Counted from the first letter of the stretch, positions 21,698-34,310 are shown. The stretch: 64,000 nucleotides of DNA from Epiperipatus broadwayi (GCA_028023455.1 JAQFVV010012405.1:1387677-1451676), one strand, 5' to 3'. Notes: generated from the sequence alone by a model not told the origin. Translations and numbers: made by a program.

Positions 21698-22692
21698 ATA
21701 TTTTTTTAAATGCCATACTTTAAGAATATAAATATATTATTAACACAACTTTTTTTTATTAATAATATGAATTTATCAGCCAAAAATAATCTAATCTAAC
21801 TTTTTAAAACGGATCAAATTAAAACGCACGCAACTGTTTGTATCCAAAAAAAAAAAAATAAAGATAATTGTGTTGTTGTTTTGCAACACAAAAAAAACGC
21901 TAAATTACATCTGCGAAACATTTCATAATTGTAACAAAGCTAATCAATATTTGTTTTCACTTTCTAGGAGCATAATCATTTGTTTTCGTTAAAATTAGAA
22001 ATTCCTATATTTTGTGTTTATTATTTTTCAATAATGTAACTACAAGAATGATTATTTCATTTTTCTAAATATTTCCTTAAATACACAGTATATTATGACT
22101 GAAATGTTAATGCATGACATTTTTGATAAATACAAGACATAAATTTTTAGTTATCTTTATTTCACACACACATATAAACGCCATACATACGTATGTTTTA
22201 AGATGGAAATGCAATATATATACTGTATATAGACAAGCCCATTTAATGTGAGCAACCTCGGAGCTTGCTGTTTTAATGAGATAGCAATGGGAGGTACCAC
22301 ATTAAGAGACTGACTAGTCTAAACCTTTCTCATGCTTTACATTTTATATATTTTAGAACGATTTTATTTATAAATAACCTACCCCAGGTGGTGTTTCCTT
22401 ATTCAAAAATAGTAAACTCCAAGCATACAAATAATGAACTTTAATCTGGCAAATTCATTAGTAACAATTAAAAAAAAAAAAGGTAATAAATTTAATTTTA
22501 ATATTCGTTTTAGCATACAATAAGAATTTAAAAACAGTTTTATTCACTAAATTTATATAACTTACTATATCAAAGAAAACCCAGCGAGAATATTTTAATG
22601 TCAATATTTAAATATTATTTATTAAAAAGTTAACAATATTTATAAAAAGATTATATATAAAAATATTGTAATAATGATTTCCTATTATTAAT
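21698..22692. other. AT-rich DNA, no gene seen
   Basis: A small GTGTTG...CAACAC hairpin lies at about 21870-21889. Nothing else recognised. Confidence 0.5.
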
Positions 22693-22729
22693 TTCGGGTG
22701 ATTCCATGTAATAAATAAAATAGCTAAAT

Positions 22730-22771
22730 AGCTGATGTTTCAGTACAATAAAAAGTACTTTCCTCAGAGCC
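22730..22771 (-). ncRNA. Hammerhead-like motif (family H, left arm, core intact)
   Basis: Minus strand: GGCT, CTGAGGA (22767-22761), extra A, a perfect 5-bp hairpin AGTAC...GTACT (22759-22742), GAAA (22741-22738), CATC and AGCT. GGCT and AGCT pair in four positions, one a G-U wobble. Core residues are all present and the NUH triplet is AUC. The stem III CAT, versus CGT in the other arm, looks like CpG decay. Confidence 0.55.
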
Positions 22772-22810
22772 CCTTCTCAAATCATACGAACGTGAGTGAG
22801 ATTTGAGAAA

Positions 22811-22877
22811 GAAGCTCTGAAGAGAGCACTTGTTATTATACTGAAACATACTTGTTATTGTACTGAAACGTCAGCTA
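22811..22877 (+). ncRNA. Hammerhead-like motif (family H, right arm, split by a duplication)
   Basis: CTGAAGA (22817-22823) follows AAGCT. Because of the internal duplication there are two GAAA boxes (22843-22846 and 22865-22868). The second is followed by CGTC and AGCT, which pairs the upstream AGCT fully. The duplicated stem II makes folding of this copy uncertain. Confidence 0.4.
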
Positions 22878-22911
22878 TTTTATTTACTATACTGAATCTC
22901 CTGAAAATAAT

Positions 22912-23894
22912 AGTATGAAATCATCATGTATCCATGACAATATTAGAATTAAATATTGTAATTGTATAATATATATCCAATATGCATTAAAATAATTCCG
23001 AACTGTACAAAAATTAGCAGTTATCATATCAACGATTAAATATCTACATGTTATGATATATATAACTGAACTTTTTATTATAAATAGAAGGCATATTCAA
23101 AATTATATAAAATTAAGCAGACATTTTATAAGATGGTCCACAAAATCCAAAATATTATAAGTCCCCCCTCTCAAAAAAAACCAACAATACAATTCCACCA
23201 CTCTCTTGTCAAGTGCTTTAAAACAATATTAACAATAATAATTATAAATGCTACACACTAAATGGTGCAGAAAACATAATAGCTAAACAAAACTCTGGAC
23301 TGAAGTTCAACTCTGAAATTTTTAGTGCTTGAACATCATATGACCTCCCAATTGATGAACCATTCTATTACATATATATTTACACATGATTCAACTTATT
23401 TAGAAATGAAGACTTACAGTGTCACTTTATATATCTTAGTTCCATTCAGTTAGGTAATGGACAAAGCTATTCTACCAGTAAAGATTGCACTATAGATATA
23501 TCTCCAATTTCCTAATGTTACTTGCTCCTAATAGAAATTTGTTTAAATATAAGCTCTCTATATCTTTTTACAGCAAAAAATACAATTACTTTAATTAACC
23601 CACTGTGCAGTAAATACTCCCCCAACAGCTGCTCAGTGACGAAGTAGAAAGAAAAGCAGCCCTTAATGTGCTTTTCAATTGACAAAATGTGAGGATTTGA
23701 GTGGTTTTCATGCTAGTTTCATCCTCTAGCAAAAAATATATGAGTTGCTATAGTAGCCATCTGAAATAAAAAATGCTAAACCTGTTGAAATACATTTCAG
23801 GTTTACTTATTCCAAACTCAAATTGAGGTCATAGATCCAGATAGCCAAATGGGTTACTAATCTACTATGAGGCATTTACATTTTTTTATGACAT
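22912..23894. other. AT-rich DNA, no gene seen
   Basis: Less AT-rich around 23600-23860, with a small AAACCTG...CAGGTTT hairpin at about 23780. Not identified. Confidence 0.45.
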
Positions 23895-24563
23895 GTAATA
23901 AAAGCCTCAAGAGTGTAAAACAATATTCTGGTATATCTGCAATAATAAAAAAAAGATGGAATTATTACTAAAAAGAGAAATGACATCATGAAATGGGTAG
24001 AAGACTTCACTAAGAATTATATAGTATTAAACAACAAGTATCTTCTAATAGATATCTATTATAGCTTCCGAATTGCCAAGAATTTTAAATGAAGAAGTGA
24101 GACATGCAATTAAATTTATGAAGAAAGGAAAGGCTCCAGGTAATGTTGGAATTATAATTGATATATTAAAAGAAGCAGATTGAAGAAATATAAAATTTTT
24201 TAGCAGTTACATGCCAAATGTCTAAATGATAAAGATGTATCAGATAATTGGAAGAATGCAATATTAATATTAATATTTAAAAAAGGTGATAAAGAAGATA
24301 TTAGAAATTACAGACCTATCAGCCTTTTATCAGTTTTATACAAAGTTTTTACCAAGATAATTACAACTCGTCTACAGAGAACATTGGATTTCCACCAACC
24401 AAGAGAATAAGTTTAGAAATTACAGACCTATCAGCATTTTATCAGTTTTATACAAAGTTTTTACTAAGATAATTACAACTCGTCTACAGAGAACATTGGA
24501 TTTCCACCACCAAGAGAACAAGTCAGATTTAAAAGTTGTTTTAGTACAGTAGATCATATCCAG

Positions 24564-24854
24564 GTGTTGAGAGAAGTTATAGAAAGGACAAATGAATATG
24601 AGTTATCATTATGCTTTGGATTTGTAGATTATGAAAAGGCATTTGATTCTATAAACATTTCTTCAGTGATTAAAGCATTGGATCATGAAGGTATAGGGTA
24701 TTGTCATATTTTAAAAAATATTTATAAAAATGAAACAGCAACAATTAGATTACATAATGATACTAGGAAAGTCAACATTGAGAAGGGTGTAAGACAGAGT
24801 GACTCCATATCTCCAAAACTTTTTACAGCAGTCCTGAAGAATTTTGTGGATTAA
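24564..24854 (+). pseudogene. RTE reverse transcriptase, fingers/palm fragment
   Basis: The frame covers the region around the first catalytic Asp (FVDYEKAFDS) and the motif VRQSDSISP, where nearly all relatives have RQG. It ends by frameshift before the YADD-type motif, which continues in another frame from 24872. No complete enzyme can be made. Confidence 0.8.
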
Positions 24855-24871
24855 AATGGGAAGATAAAGGA

Positions 24872-25258
24872 GTGAAAGTAAATGGAAATTATTTAAGTCA
24901 TTTAGATTTTGCAGATGATGTAGTTGTTTTTGCAAATAATACTTTAGAGCTGCAGGAAATGTTGCAAAAGTTACCACATGAAAGTAGAAAAGTAGGATTA
25001 AAGATAAATGTTAAAAAGACTAAAGTAATGTTTAATGGATTTTCTCAAAATATGAAAATAAAGATTGATTATGGGGAGTTAAAAGAAATTAACAGCTACA
25101 AATACCTTGGTCAGATTATTAATATAGATGGAAACATAATGGATGAAATTAATCATAGAATTAAACTTGTTTGGAGTGCTTTTGGTAGAAATAACTTGAT
25201 ACTAAAGGAAATATGCCTATTGTGTTTGAAAAGGAAGGTTTTTAATAAATGTGTTTAA
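24872..25258 (+). pseudogene. RTE reverse transcriptase, palm/thumb fragment with FADD
   Basis: Contains LSHLDFADDVVVF with both catalytic aspartates, then LKINVKKTKVMF and YKYLGQIIN, and stops early at TAA where the 44-kb copy continues LPVLTYGSE. It is a separate piece of the same dead ORF as 24564-24854. Confidence 0.8.
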
Positions 25259-25663
25259 CAGTTCTTACTTATGGACCTGAGGCTTGGACACTTAATAGAA
25301 TAGCAATGCAGAGACTTCAGACCACTCAAAGAAGTATGGAGAGATGCATGTTAGGAATAGAAGAGATCGAAAATGCAATATATGTGTAAGAGAACAGGTG
25401 TTACTGACCTTATTGAAAAAATTAAAAGACTGAAGTGGAGTTGGGCTGGCCATATTGCTAGAAGAGATGATAATAGACGGACAATTGAAATCTTAAACGG
25501 GATTGTAAGAGATTGTAAAAAACACAGAAAGAGACCACATGAAATAAGAAAGTGTGCAGGGGTGATGTGGAGAAGAGAAGCTAAAGATGGGAGAAGATGA
25601 TTGAACTTCGAGAGATCCTCACCCTGCAGTAGATTGATAATGGTTGAATGATGATGATGATAA

Positions 25664-26639
25664 ACTTATTATTCCTGAACACTAAGTAATATTTTGATGG
25701 ATAAAACCTCATAAATGATCAAAATTAAATGAAATTTTGTGAATAATGCAAAATTAAATTGCAATATTATAAAAAAACTTCTATCTCCATGGAATATTAA
25801 ACTGCATATAGTTATCCTTTTATTTTTATGTATACTTTTTTTATTTATTTGGGATTTCAACCCCTCTTAGGAGAGAAATCTTTAGGTAAAATCTAAAAAT
25901 ATACTGATATGAATAAGATAGCATTGAATATAATTTAACAAGACTACAAACCTGTTATTTATTGATTATGCAATCTACTCCTGAAAAGCATTTTGTAAAC
26001 AGGGGTCACGATACTTTTTGGTAAAAATACAAAGGACGAAGTTTTAACGTATAATACATATTTTTATTGGAATGGTTAAACTTTGAAAAGGGGGGGAGGG
26101 TTAAAAATTATTACAAGTTTTAAACAATGATATTAGAATTAAAATATTGATATAAATGGAAAAACAAAATTAGACATTATTTTAATTTTGATCGAGTAAT
26201 GGCAGAAGGGCAATCAAAATGAATCAGAATAATAAAAATTCAAGAACAAAACTTTTTAAATAATGTATATTATATAAAACATTAATATTTTAAATCAATT
26301 AATCAATAAAATGCTGGGGGGGGGGGGTGAAGCTTTCACTCCTACTTTTCAAAAAATGTTTTTATTTCTATTTCAAATGGCACGTGTAAAATAGTGATGA
26401 ACTGGGTAATAACTTATTGCTAGATTAAAATGCATGGTTCAATTTTTGGCTAAGAAAAAAAAAGACATCTATAAGAATTAGGCTAAGAGTAGCTTGGCTA
26501 TTGATAGGATCTCTTAAACAAAAGAGTTAAATAAATTATCATATAATTAATTGCTCAAGAAGTAGGAACCATTCTATTGGCAGATTGAGCATTTAATGGT
26601 TCTAATCAAGTAGTCTGATCCATGGTTTGTTTGTTTTTA
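25664..26639. other. AT-rich DNA, no gene seen
   Basis: CAGGGGTCACGATACTTTTT at about 26002 resembles one end of a hAT transposon, but no partner end was found. A run of about 10 G lies near 26317. Confidence 0.45.
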
Positions 26640-26735
26640 TTTATGTTTACTCAGCTGAGAATTGATCCTAAAACTTTTAGTTCTGAGTCAACCAATCTAC
26701 TACAGTAACAAATAAAACAAAGACAGTCATATAGA
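26640..26735 (-). mobile_element. tRNA-like SINE fragment
   Basis: GAGAATTGATCCTAAAAC and CTGAGTCAACC with CTACTACAG match the antisense of a tRNA-like promoter region. A similar piece is at 41020-41095. Diverged. Confidence 0.4.
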
Positions 26736-26839
26736 TGTTCATTATAATTAGACCCCCAAAAGAAAAAAAACTCTTAAAAATTATAATAAGTATGCAGCAT
26801 TATTACCATTCATCACCATGTTAATAACAACTTATAGGC

Positions 26840-26965
26840 TGACCTGTTTGATGTGCTATTACTAACAGTTGAATGTATTTAGAATATTTAAATAAAGTTA
26901 AATTTTTCTAAAGACATTCAATACTCATATCAGATGAGGGAAGTAGTCCAATATAAAAATACTAT
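26840..26965 (+). mobile_element. SINE family B, 3' fragment
   Basis: TTTAAATAAAGTTAAATTTT, CTAAAGACATTCAA and GAAGTAGTCCAATAT match the 3' part of the 40799-41015 copy. The head and the hammerhead-like motif are missing. Confidence 0.55.
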
Positions 26966-29164
26966 TAGAACACCATCACCACAAATCTTTAGGAAAACAA
27001 TATATCATAATGAATTTACAATTTTAAGGTATCTTGCCCTGTGTGCTTTAATGAATGGCAAATTCTCAAGCTCTAAATCTATGTATCATAATTCCAACTT
27101 ATTACTGCTAATAATTGAATTTCTTACAAACTCTCAGGTAATAAACAATTTGATTATTTTTCTTAGAGCATACTTTCATTGAATTGAGGGTACGAAACAA
27201 ATGAAGAATAGCAAACTTCCTAAGTAAAGTTTTTTATCATGTACATAAGCATGGGTTAGAATAAAGGCATATCCCTTATATATTAACAATTATCCCAAAA
27301 ACAGTCTAAAAAAGTGTGATTCATTGAAAATATAGATGAGATCAAAAACAAAAAATGGAAAACTCCAATTTGGTAAATGCTGAAGACTTTCCAAAAAAAA
27401 AATGGTTTGTGGCAAAAAAATTTGAAAGATATCAACTCAAGATGTCAAATAAATATACTAAAGAATCATGCTGTGATATGTGTAAGCACATTTGTGATTC
27501 ATTGGTTAGTTTGTATAGTCATCACAAAACTCATTTCCAACGTTTTGTTACTCTTTGTTTTACTCTTTTTATACTTCTTTTAGAGTTAAAATGGCCATAC
27601 TCACTGACAAATAGCTGCTAATGAATTAAAAAAGAATAAGGTATCAACATAAACTCAATATCAATAACAAGAATAAAGTTATTAAATTTAAGTTTAAATG
27701 GGTGAAATCAAACCAAAATCGATTATATTTCCCGATTTTTCCCTATCCAAAACTCTAATATCCTGCTAATTGGTACCACAAAGTTTTAGTCAGTATACCT
27801 TTGAAAGGCTGAACCTAAACCTCACCTTTATGTGCCTCTTTCAATAAGAAAAAAACACTTTCAAAAAGGAAACACCATTGCCAACAAAGCAAAACAAAAA
27901 AAAAACAAATCTGCATGGCAATACATTTTCAATAATCATATACAGAGATTACAAAGCAAACAACAACAAACAAATATATATATATGCCTCGGCAAACACA
28001 CAAGCATTCCAGAAATTAATTTAGTAGAACTTTTAAAATAGGAAAATCAAATAATAATTTATATAGAAACAAAAAAAAAAAATACAAATAATAAAAGAAA
28101 TACAACAAAATTTATAGCAACAAGACATAATGATGATAAATAAAAAAAATTATACCATCCAGCTTCCTTCTGGTTTCTTCCCATTAACCATCTCTGGAGT
28201 TAGAAAATTTTAAATGTGATATAAACCATGACAACAAGGTGGTGAGGGCTTTCCTTCTTCACAGCAAAACGTAGGCATTAAAGTGTTCATCATTATCAGC
28301 TAGCATCTGGGGCTACATGACAACAGCATAAGAACCTGGCTGGTGCACTGACATTGGGAGTTTATTTCATTAGCATTTTAATGATAAAATTATATTTCTC
28401 AGCTTTCTCTAGAAATCTTTACAATAACGGCAGCGGTCAACCAAGGGTCGATCATGAAATTCTGGACAGACTACAATTTGAAGCTAGGCTCAGCTCTGCC
28501 TTCTTTCATAAAGTTCCCCACTGCTTTACAACTAGAATATTTCTCTTAGTTCAGCAAACCCTTAACCACCCAGCAAACAAAACATAGTAAAATGTTTCAA
28601 TAAACTCAGAAGAGACCTCCCCGATCACCTGCTGAAAACCCTTTATAGCAATACAAATTGAGTACCCCTCTTTCACTATTACAGCTATTATCTCCAATTT
28701 CTTGGATAATTGATCATAACACAATTGATATAGCTCTTTACAGCTTTTTATCTTTCACTTCTTTCATTTTCCACTCAGATTTTTTTAATTCCTCAAGGAG
28801 TTCCATTTTACATATAGTTTCTAATTTTAATACAGTGGAAATAGCTTTTTCCATTTTTACAAAAGATTAAAAAAAAAAAACAAATCTGAGATATGACAAA
28901 TTTTTAAATTCTCTCAACTGACATTGGCCTTATATTACTTCATTTTTTTAACAAAAAATATAATGCACAAGATGATCACTTCTATCTATTAATAAAATGT
29001 AAAATTAGCCATACAACAATAACCTGAATTTCTTTTAACTTGTTAATAGAGAAAAAAAAAACATCAAAATGTGCTAAACATTTACAATTACTCCGACTAT
29101 CCCCCTTTTTTTATATATTCTTGCACATAAACAATTTATAAAATATCCATAAAATCGGCAAAAT
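26966..29164. other. Mixed non-coding DNA, no gene recognised
   Basis: Several short AT-rich open frames (27355-27621, 27832-28041 and others) have no recognisable content. At 28140-28640 the sequence is less AT-rich but not identified. Confidence 0.45.
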
Positions 29165-29337
29165 AATGTAAAAATTTGCGGTTTGATAGTAAGTTAAAAC
29201 CGACCGACGACGATCGGTGCGTCCAGAGAAAAGGCTAGACCACCTGAATACCCCTTAAATGCTTCTGAACCCATATTGCCCCCTAGAAGTCTTCACCGCC
29301 CACTGAAGGGCAGTACCACCCACTTTGGGAAACACTG
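29165..29337. mobile_element. Terminal part of a hAT-like transposon
   Basis: The complement of the right end starts CAGTGTTTCCCAAAGTGGG, a sequence shape typical of hAT termini, followed by GTGGTACTGCCC and further GC-rich blocks (GGGGGCAATATGGG) that contrast with the AT-rich surroundings. The matching left terminus was not found, so it is truncated or too diverged. Confidence 0.6.
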
Positions 29338-29914
29338 CACTAAGAAAAAAAATAAAATAGATTTAAAATAATAATAAAAAAAGAATACAATGAAAAATTA
29401 GCCCAATAAGATTTTTACTTTGGAATAAAATATAATTAGAAATGTGATTAACTTATGTTAATTTGATTGATAAATGGTGTAAGTTTACATTATAAATTGA
29501 ATGATAGATACTCTGTGCTACTTTCAAAAGCATATCTCAATCTGCATTGATCAACATAAGAAAATAGAATAGACCTCTTCTTGTGGTTCAATTAAATTTA
29601 CTGGTATTGATTATCAAAAGAATTTACAAATTAAAAAAAAAAAATTACGTAACAGAAAACGAAAAAAATTAATCAAATAAATTTAATAATGTAAATCTAA
29701 TAACTTTGGGATATTACATCAATTTAGTAAAAGATCATCAATTTTTAAAAAATCACAGACTTCAACGAAACAAATAATCACTATTTTATAACACCACGAG
29801 TTTCATAAACAACCTGAATTAGATAGGAAGATCAAGTGAGTTTGGGCATCAAAGTAATAAATTTAATGCAAAAATTTAATCTATATGATCAAACTGTGAT
29901 TGTAGTTTTACTTT

Positions 29915-29985
29915 CCATAGCGAAAATTGATCCAGGAATAAATTTGGATCTTGGAATCCACACTACTGTGCTAAACCACACAGGA
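29915..29985 (-). mobile_element. SINE family A fragment
   Basis: ATTGATCCAGGAATAAATTT and CACACTACTGTGCTAAACCA match family A (compare CCCACTGCACTAAATCATG at 9599). Confidence 0.45.
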
Positions 29986-29987
29986 AA

Positions 29988-30474
29988 TGTTAAATAAAGT
30001 TAAATTACTAAACCATGCTTAAAAAGACCAAATAGATTAAGACTATTTTAAAAGTCATATGTAAATAATACCCAATTAAAATATACAAATTTGAATATAT
30101 AGATAAAGAGATAATATGTCAGAATAAAGATTTTCATAGGCAACTGATCCTAAATGACATATTACCCAGATTCATCGAAAATGTCAATGTGTTAGTACTA
30201 TTAATCATATACGGATGAATCCGGATAGTATTTATATGCGTTAATATGATACATATATACATACACCAGAATCTTCCTAATTTTTAATTAAAATTTTCAT
30301 ACAAATAAGCATATATATATTTACATAAAACATAATGAAACAGGGCTTAAATAAAGTTAAATTATTAAACTATATTTAAAAAGTATGCATAGATTAAATA
30401 TATTTTGGAAATAATATTTAATTAAAATGTACAAATTTATATATATATTTAAGTATATACGATTAAAGATATGT
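29988..30474. repeat. Diverged direct repeat, two units of about 130 bases
   Basis: TAAATAAAGTTAAATTACTA at 29988 and TAAATAAAGTTAAATTATTA at 30349 start two units that align through CAATTAAAATATACAAATTT-like sequence, ending at about 30120 and 30474, with a 12-base gap in the second. They could be remnants of long terminal repeats or two copies of one SINE tail. Confidence 0.55.
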
Positions 30475-31997
30475 AATAAAAAAAGCATGATAATAGCTCT
30501 AAACAAGCTTTTTTTTTTTTAATGATAAATGCTACAAGAGAAAGCATTCAAATCATCTTTATCTAGGATTGTCTCCATGGCTCTCTTCAGAGAGGAGCTA
30601 CACCAGATTCAAGCTAAACATTTATAAGATATATATATATGCGTGTATATGCTTTAATATAAAATACACATTAAAACTTTCCCACCTAAAAAATGTCTTA
30701 AATCTCAATTCTCAAAATAATGCAGTAATGTATATATACTAAAACTACACTGAAAAATGGCTTAAATCTCAATTCTCAAATAAAATTTTAAACATACAAT
30801 ATCGATAGTTTTTTCCCCACCTCAAATTACAAATTCTGAATTTCCATCGGCAATGCATAAATATGCATACTCCCATCCACAAATATAGACACACATATAT
30901 ACAATGTACATGCAGAATGGTTTCACAAATATTTTCAGCCATTGTGGCAAGCATCAGAAATTATTGAACGATATTCTATGAGTTCTAGTCTTTTATCGTT
31001 TAACTGCAGTTTGCAGGTAATAAATAATCTATATAATAAAAATGAGCACAGTTTTGACAGCTAAAGTAAAAATAAAAAATAACATGATAATTACCAAAAT
31101 GATACTTACTTGAGTATTACACAGACTGGAAAGAAAACCAACTGATCACCTTATAAGATACACAAATCATTTAGAAAACAAACTATACACGATTTATACT
31201 TAATTGTGAATCACCCATAACAAATTTCTAATAAAATTTCATTCCCAATAGCCTAAGAAAATTGTGAAGATATGTTTTTTTTAAACAAAAAAAAAAATCA
31301 ATAATTATTACTTTGAGAAAATAAATATAATTATTTAAGTGTGCGGAGCATAAACATTATTTTAGAAGAAAGTTGTAATTTTAACAAATGGCATTCAATG
31401 TAATTATTTCATGACTACAGGCTGTTATTGTCACTGCTGAAGATTTATGATCTTAATTATAGCAAGGAAGAAAAAAACACTATTATTGGTATATTAATTT
31501 TAAACTAGTTAAGTGGTTAATACCTACTAATTTCAAAAATTAAAATCGTAGCATCACATTAAATATCTAAACTCCATTTTTTAAAGCAGATTTATAACCT
31601 TTTAAGAGCTATTAATTTTAAAATTAAAGTCCTATCAGATTAATAATCTAGAATAAAAAACAACTTGTTTTTACTTTTATAGAGGGGGGGGGGTGCTACG
31701 GAAAAAAAAATTAGAGGGGTGTGTGTGTGTGACAATTCACAGTACCCTCTCCAATACTTATATATAAAGATTATATATGTATTTTTAATATGCAATTAAC
31801 TCTGGTGCTATTTATTTATTGCTATAATTCAATTTACAAATGCTATATATATATATGTTTTTACATGCACTCGTTTGATGAGATCGAGTTCTGATAAACA
31901 TATTTATGATTACTACTAACCACTTATTAGATTAGCAATTAATAATAATCATTGATATATTATTAACAAAGAACTGTTCTTTCACTCTACTTTAGAA
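30475..31997. other. AT-rich non-coding DNA
   Basis: A run of 10 G at about 31683 and a short GT run at about 31721. No gene or repeat family recognised. Confidence 0.5.
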
Positions 31998-32240
31998 CCA
32001 TCTACTTACTGCAAACCTAAGTAATCAATGGATCCCGGATGGTATAGTGATATAATCTCAGTTTCTGGCTTTGAGAAGTAGAATTCAAAGTTGGCACTAA
32101 TGAATTTATGCATCTACCAACTATATTTTTATTCTTTTATAATATTCACGCTAATATTCTGAAATTAAAAAAAAAAAAACTCTTACAACTTTGAAGCCAA
32201 GCTAATTTGCTTGAATAAATTTATAGATATGACCCTAGAT
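31998..32240 (+). mobile_element. Diverged copy of repeat family E
   Basis: GTAATCAATGGATCCCGGA (32013) and AAGCTAATTTGCTTG (32200) match, in order, GTAATCAATAGATGCAGGA and AAGCTCATTTGCTTG of the 39930-40485 copy. AGTTTCTGGCTTTGAGAAG is the complement of the hammerhead second box, but the first box is lost. Confidence 0.5.
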
Positions 32241-32774
32241 GTTTCCATATATTTTAGAGAATTCAGTTTTGTCAATTGTAGAATGCTGATTCACCAGAAA
32301 TGCATTTCACAGATCATTTGTTTTGTTTTTTCAGATGACTTTATTCACATACTGGAAGTGAAGTAATAAACAAAAGTTTTCAGATATATCAAGATAATTA
32401 TTTATTATATAATTAACTTGAGATTAAATATAAATTGAAATATCAAATCAGCAAATTGAGCACAAAAAGTTATTTTTTTCTTCACTTTTTTCACTTGTAA
32501 TTCCTAAGTGTACCACTCTTATCTCTACACAAAACTGCTCAGAATCCGTTGATATATGCCTCAGCTATCAATATTTTTTGAAGGTAGTTTGTAGCTTTAT
32601 TGTTGCACAAATAAAAGGTAACTGTGAACTCTGAACTTTAAAATTACAATATCTCACTCAATCAATGGTGATAACTATATCCTATTGCAATTACTATTTT
32701 TTTTAACAATTAGTGCACTAAGCCACAGTTTACCAATTCAGACTAATCAGATCTTTTTTCTCCATGTAATAGTA
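32241..32774. other. AT-rich DNA, no gene seen
   Basis: Nothing recognised. Confidence 0.5.
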
Positions 32775-33275
32775 ATTAGATACTTTGGTAAAATTATTAA
32801 CTGAGATGAAAACATAATTAATGAAAATTGATAATGGAAGTAAATTTGGACGGGATGTTTTTGATAGATGTTTTACTAATGCTTACATATAAACCTGAAA
32901 ATTTGACACTTAATAGAAGAGCAATAAAAACACTTTGAACCTTGGCAAACTACATATGTTGGAAATAACAAGAAGGGACTGAAAATTAAATACGTGAGTG
33001 AAAAAACAAAATGTTAAAAACACTATGATTAAAGCAATTAAGAGCTGAAATGAAGTTAATCTGGCATGGTTTTAGAAAAGATAGAACAATTGAAGTATTA
33101 AAATGAACCTCAAGAAGTTACAAAAAAACTGTGTGCAAGATGAATGGAGAAAAAGAGATGTTTGCTAGAATAAGATGGAGAAATTATGTAACTAAACAAA
33201 AAACAGGTTTAACTTGAAAAACTTTCATTCACTGGTGAATTGATTAATGGTTGAGAATAATGAAAATGATTAAAT
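32775..33275 (+). mobile_element. Ancient RTE-like LINE 3' fragment
   Basis: TACTTTGGTAAAATTATTAA (32778) corresponds to TACCTTGGTCAGATTATTAA of the young copies, and homology continues through CACTTAATAGAAGAGCAATA to the final GAATTGATTAATGGTTGAGA. Many substitutions and deletions show a much older insertion than the 24- and 44-kb copies. Confidence 0.75.
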
Positions 33276-33319
33276 AACTAGCTGGATTAGTTATGGATCA
33301 GCTCTGTGAAAAGAAAAAA

Positions 33320-33400
33320 AACTAAGTTCATCCAGCCTGAACTGGAACCCCACATTGTGGACATAATAGTATTTGCAAATAGACTATGCCACAATGCTCT
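33320..33400 (-). mobile_element. SINE family G fragment
   Basis: CATCCAGCCTGAACTGGAAC parallels TTAGCCTGAATTCGAACCC at 48490, the antisense B-box region of this family. Confidence 0.4.
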
Positions 33401-34204
33401 TAATATTAATATATCTATGTTTTAAGTTGAAAGAGGACTGCTTTCTGGGCTGTAATAGGATACTAGGCATAAAGATAATATATCATAATTTGTCATTCCT
33501 TAACAGAACTGACTTTAGAATCCCTTTTTACAGCTATATCATAATCTTTATCAAAAATATATTAAAAGTAAAATCATTCACAAAATAAAGTCTATTATCA
33601 GTTTACAAGATAATTATAAGACTCAATTCCTTACATGAAATCTGCAGTCATATAAAAAAGAAAGACAATTGACCTCAGTGCAATGAAAATATAACTAATT
33701 AGTGTTATTAGTAAACACTGTGTGAAACAATAAGAAAAATGTGTATAAAAGCTTAAATCATATACTTTTAAATCAATAACACACTGTAAAACAATACACC
33801 AAGAATCCAAGCAACAGTGGCTTCCTTTTTAAACATTACAAATATATGACAACTAATATCATATTATTACATATTGCAAACTATAATTTGGTTAAGAATA
33901 ATAACAAAGAAATAGCTGGGGTATTATTGAATAATAATATTATAAATTAAAATAGATTATAAATTATTGAATGAATAAATTATAAATAATAATTGTTAGT
34001 AAAATGAATAATAATAATAATAATGTAAAATATAAAAGATATTAAGTTAGAGTTAAATATTATAAGAATAAAATAACGAGTAAAAATAGAATATATGTCT
34101 ATAGGAAGTTTTTAATTAATAAATATAGAATGTAAAAAAGGAAATAAATAAATAATGATTATAAGATGTATATATAGAATGTAAATTATTTGTTCAAGTA
34201 CATT
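33401..34204. other. Very AT-rich DNA
   Basis: Includes AAT/TAAT-rich sequence at about 33930-34025. No gene seen. Confidence 0.5.
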
Positions 34205-34310
34205 TATATGTTTGTATTATGTTGTAGTTCTAAAGAAGATTGCAGGGGCAATCGAAACTGTAAACTATAAAAGAGAGTGGTAAATAAAGCATTGTGTAAC
34301 AGTAGTAAAG
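34205..34310 (+). mobile_element. SINE-like fragment with hammerhead-like core
   Basis: The only recognisable part is the ribozyme-like motif at 34222-34270 and a short flank with AGTGGTAAATAAAGCATTG. Its family is unclear; no tRNA-like head was found next to it. Confidence 0.4.
34222..34270 (+). ncRNA. Hammerhead-like motif with perfect stems, G5 changed
   Basis: CTAAAGA (34230-34236), extra A, a perfect 6-bp hairpin GATTGC-AGGG-GCAATC (34238-34253), GAAA (34254-34257), CTGTA ending at the predicted cleavage site 34262. Upstream TTGTAGTT (34222-34229) pairs AACTATAA (34263-34270) in all eight positions, one a G-U wobble. The secondary structure is the best stem set of the window after 49177-49220. 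The G5 to A change in the first box is expected to abolish cleavage. Confidence 0.5.

Larger units (their letters stand above)
22693..22911. repeat. Foldback element, family H
   Basis: The left arm 22693-22783 and right arm 22800-22911 are inverted copies: TAAATAAAATAGCT, GTTTCAGTACAATAA and TTCTCAAATC each recur complemented. The right arm contains a tandem duplication of about 22 bases (ACTTGTTATTATACTGAAAC and its near-copy). Each arm holds a hammerhead-like motif, reading outward. No tRNA-like head was seen. Confidence 0.75.
23895..25663 (+). mobile_element. RTE-like LINE copy, reverse transcriptase to 3' end, with internal tandem duplication
   Basis: Starts in the linker before the reverse transcriptase and runs to a (ATG)n tail (25648-25661). 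Broken frames carry the KAPGN motif, FGFVDYEKAFDSI, VRQSDS (usual G lost), FADD (24908-24919), KYLGQI, and GHIARRDDNR. A block of 112 bases (24301-24412) is repeated at 24413-24524, shifting the frame. Other lesions are a 6-base in-frame loss near 24690, a frameshift before 24855, and a stop at 25256. It is very similar to the 42999-45305 copy, so both belong to one relatively young subfamily. Not functional. Confidence 0.9.

Noticed and set aside
26002-26060. CAGGGGTCACGATACTTTTT as a hAT transposon
   Set aside because: Only one hAT-like end is visible; no partner end or target duplication was found.
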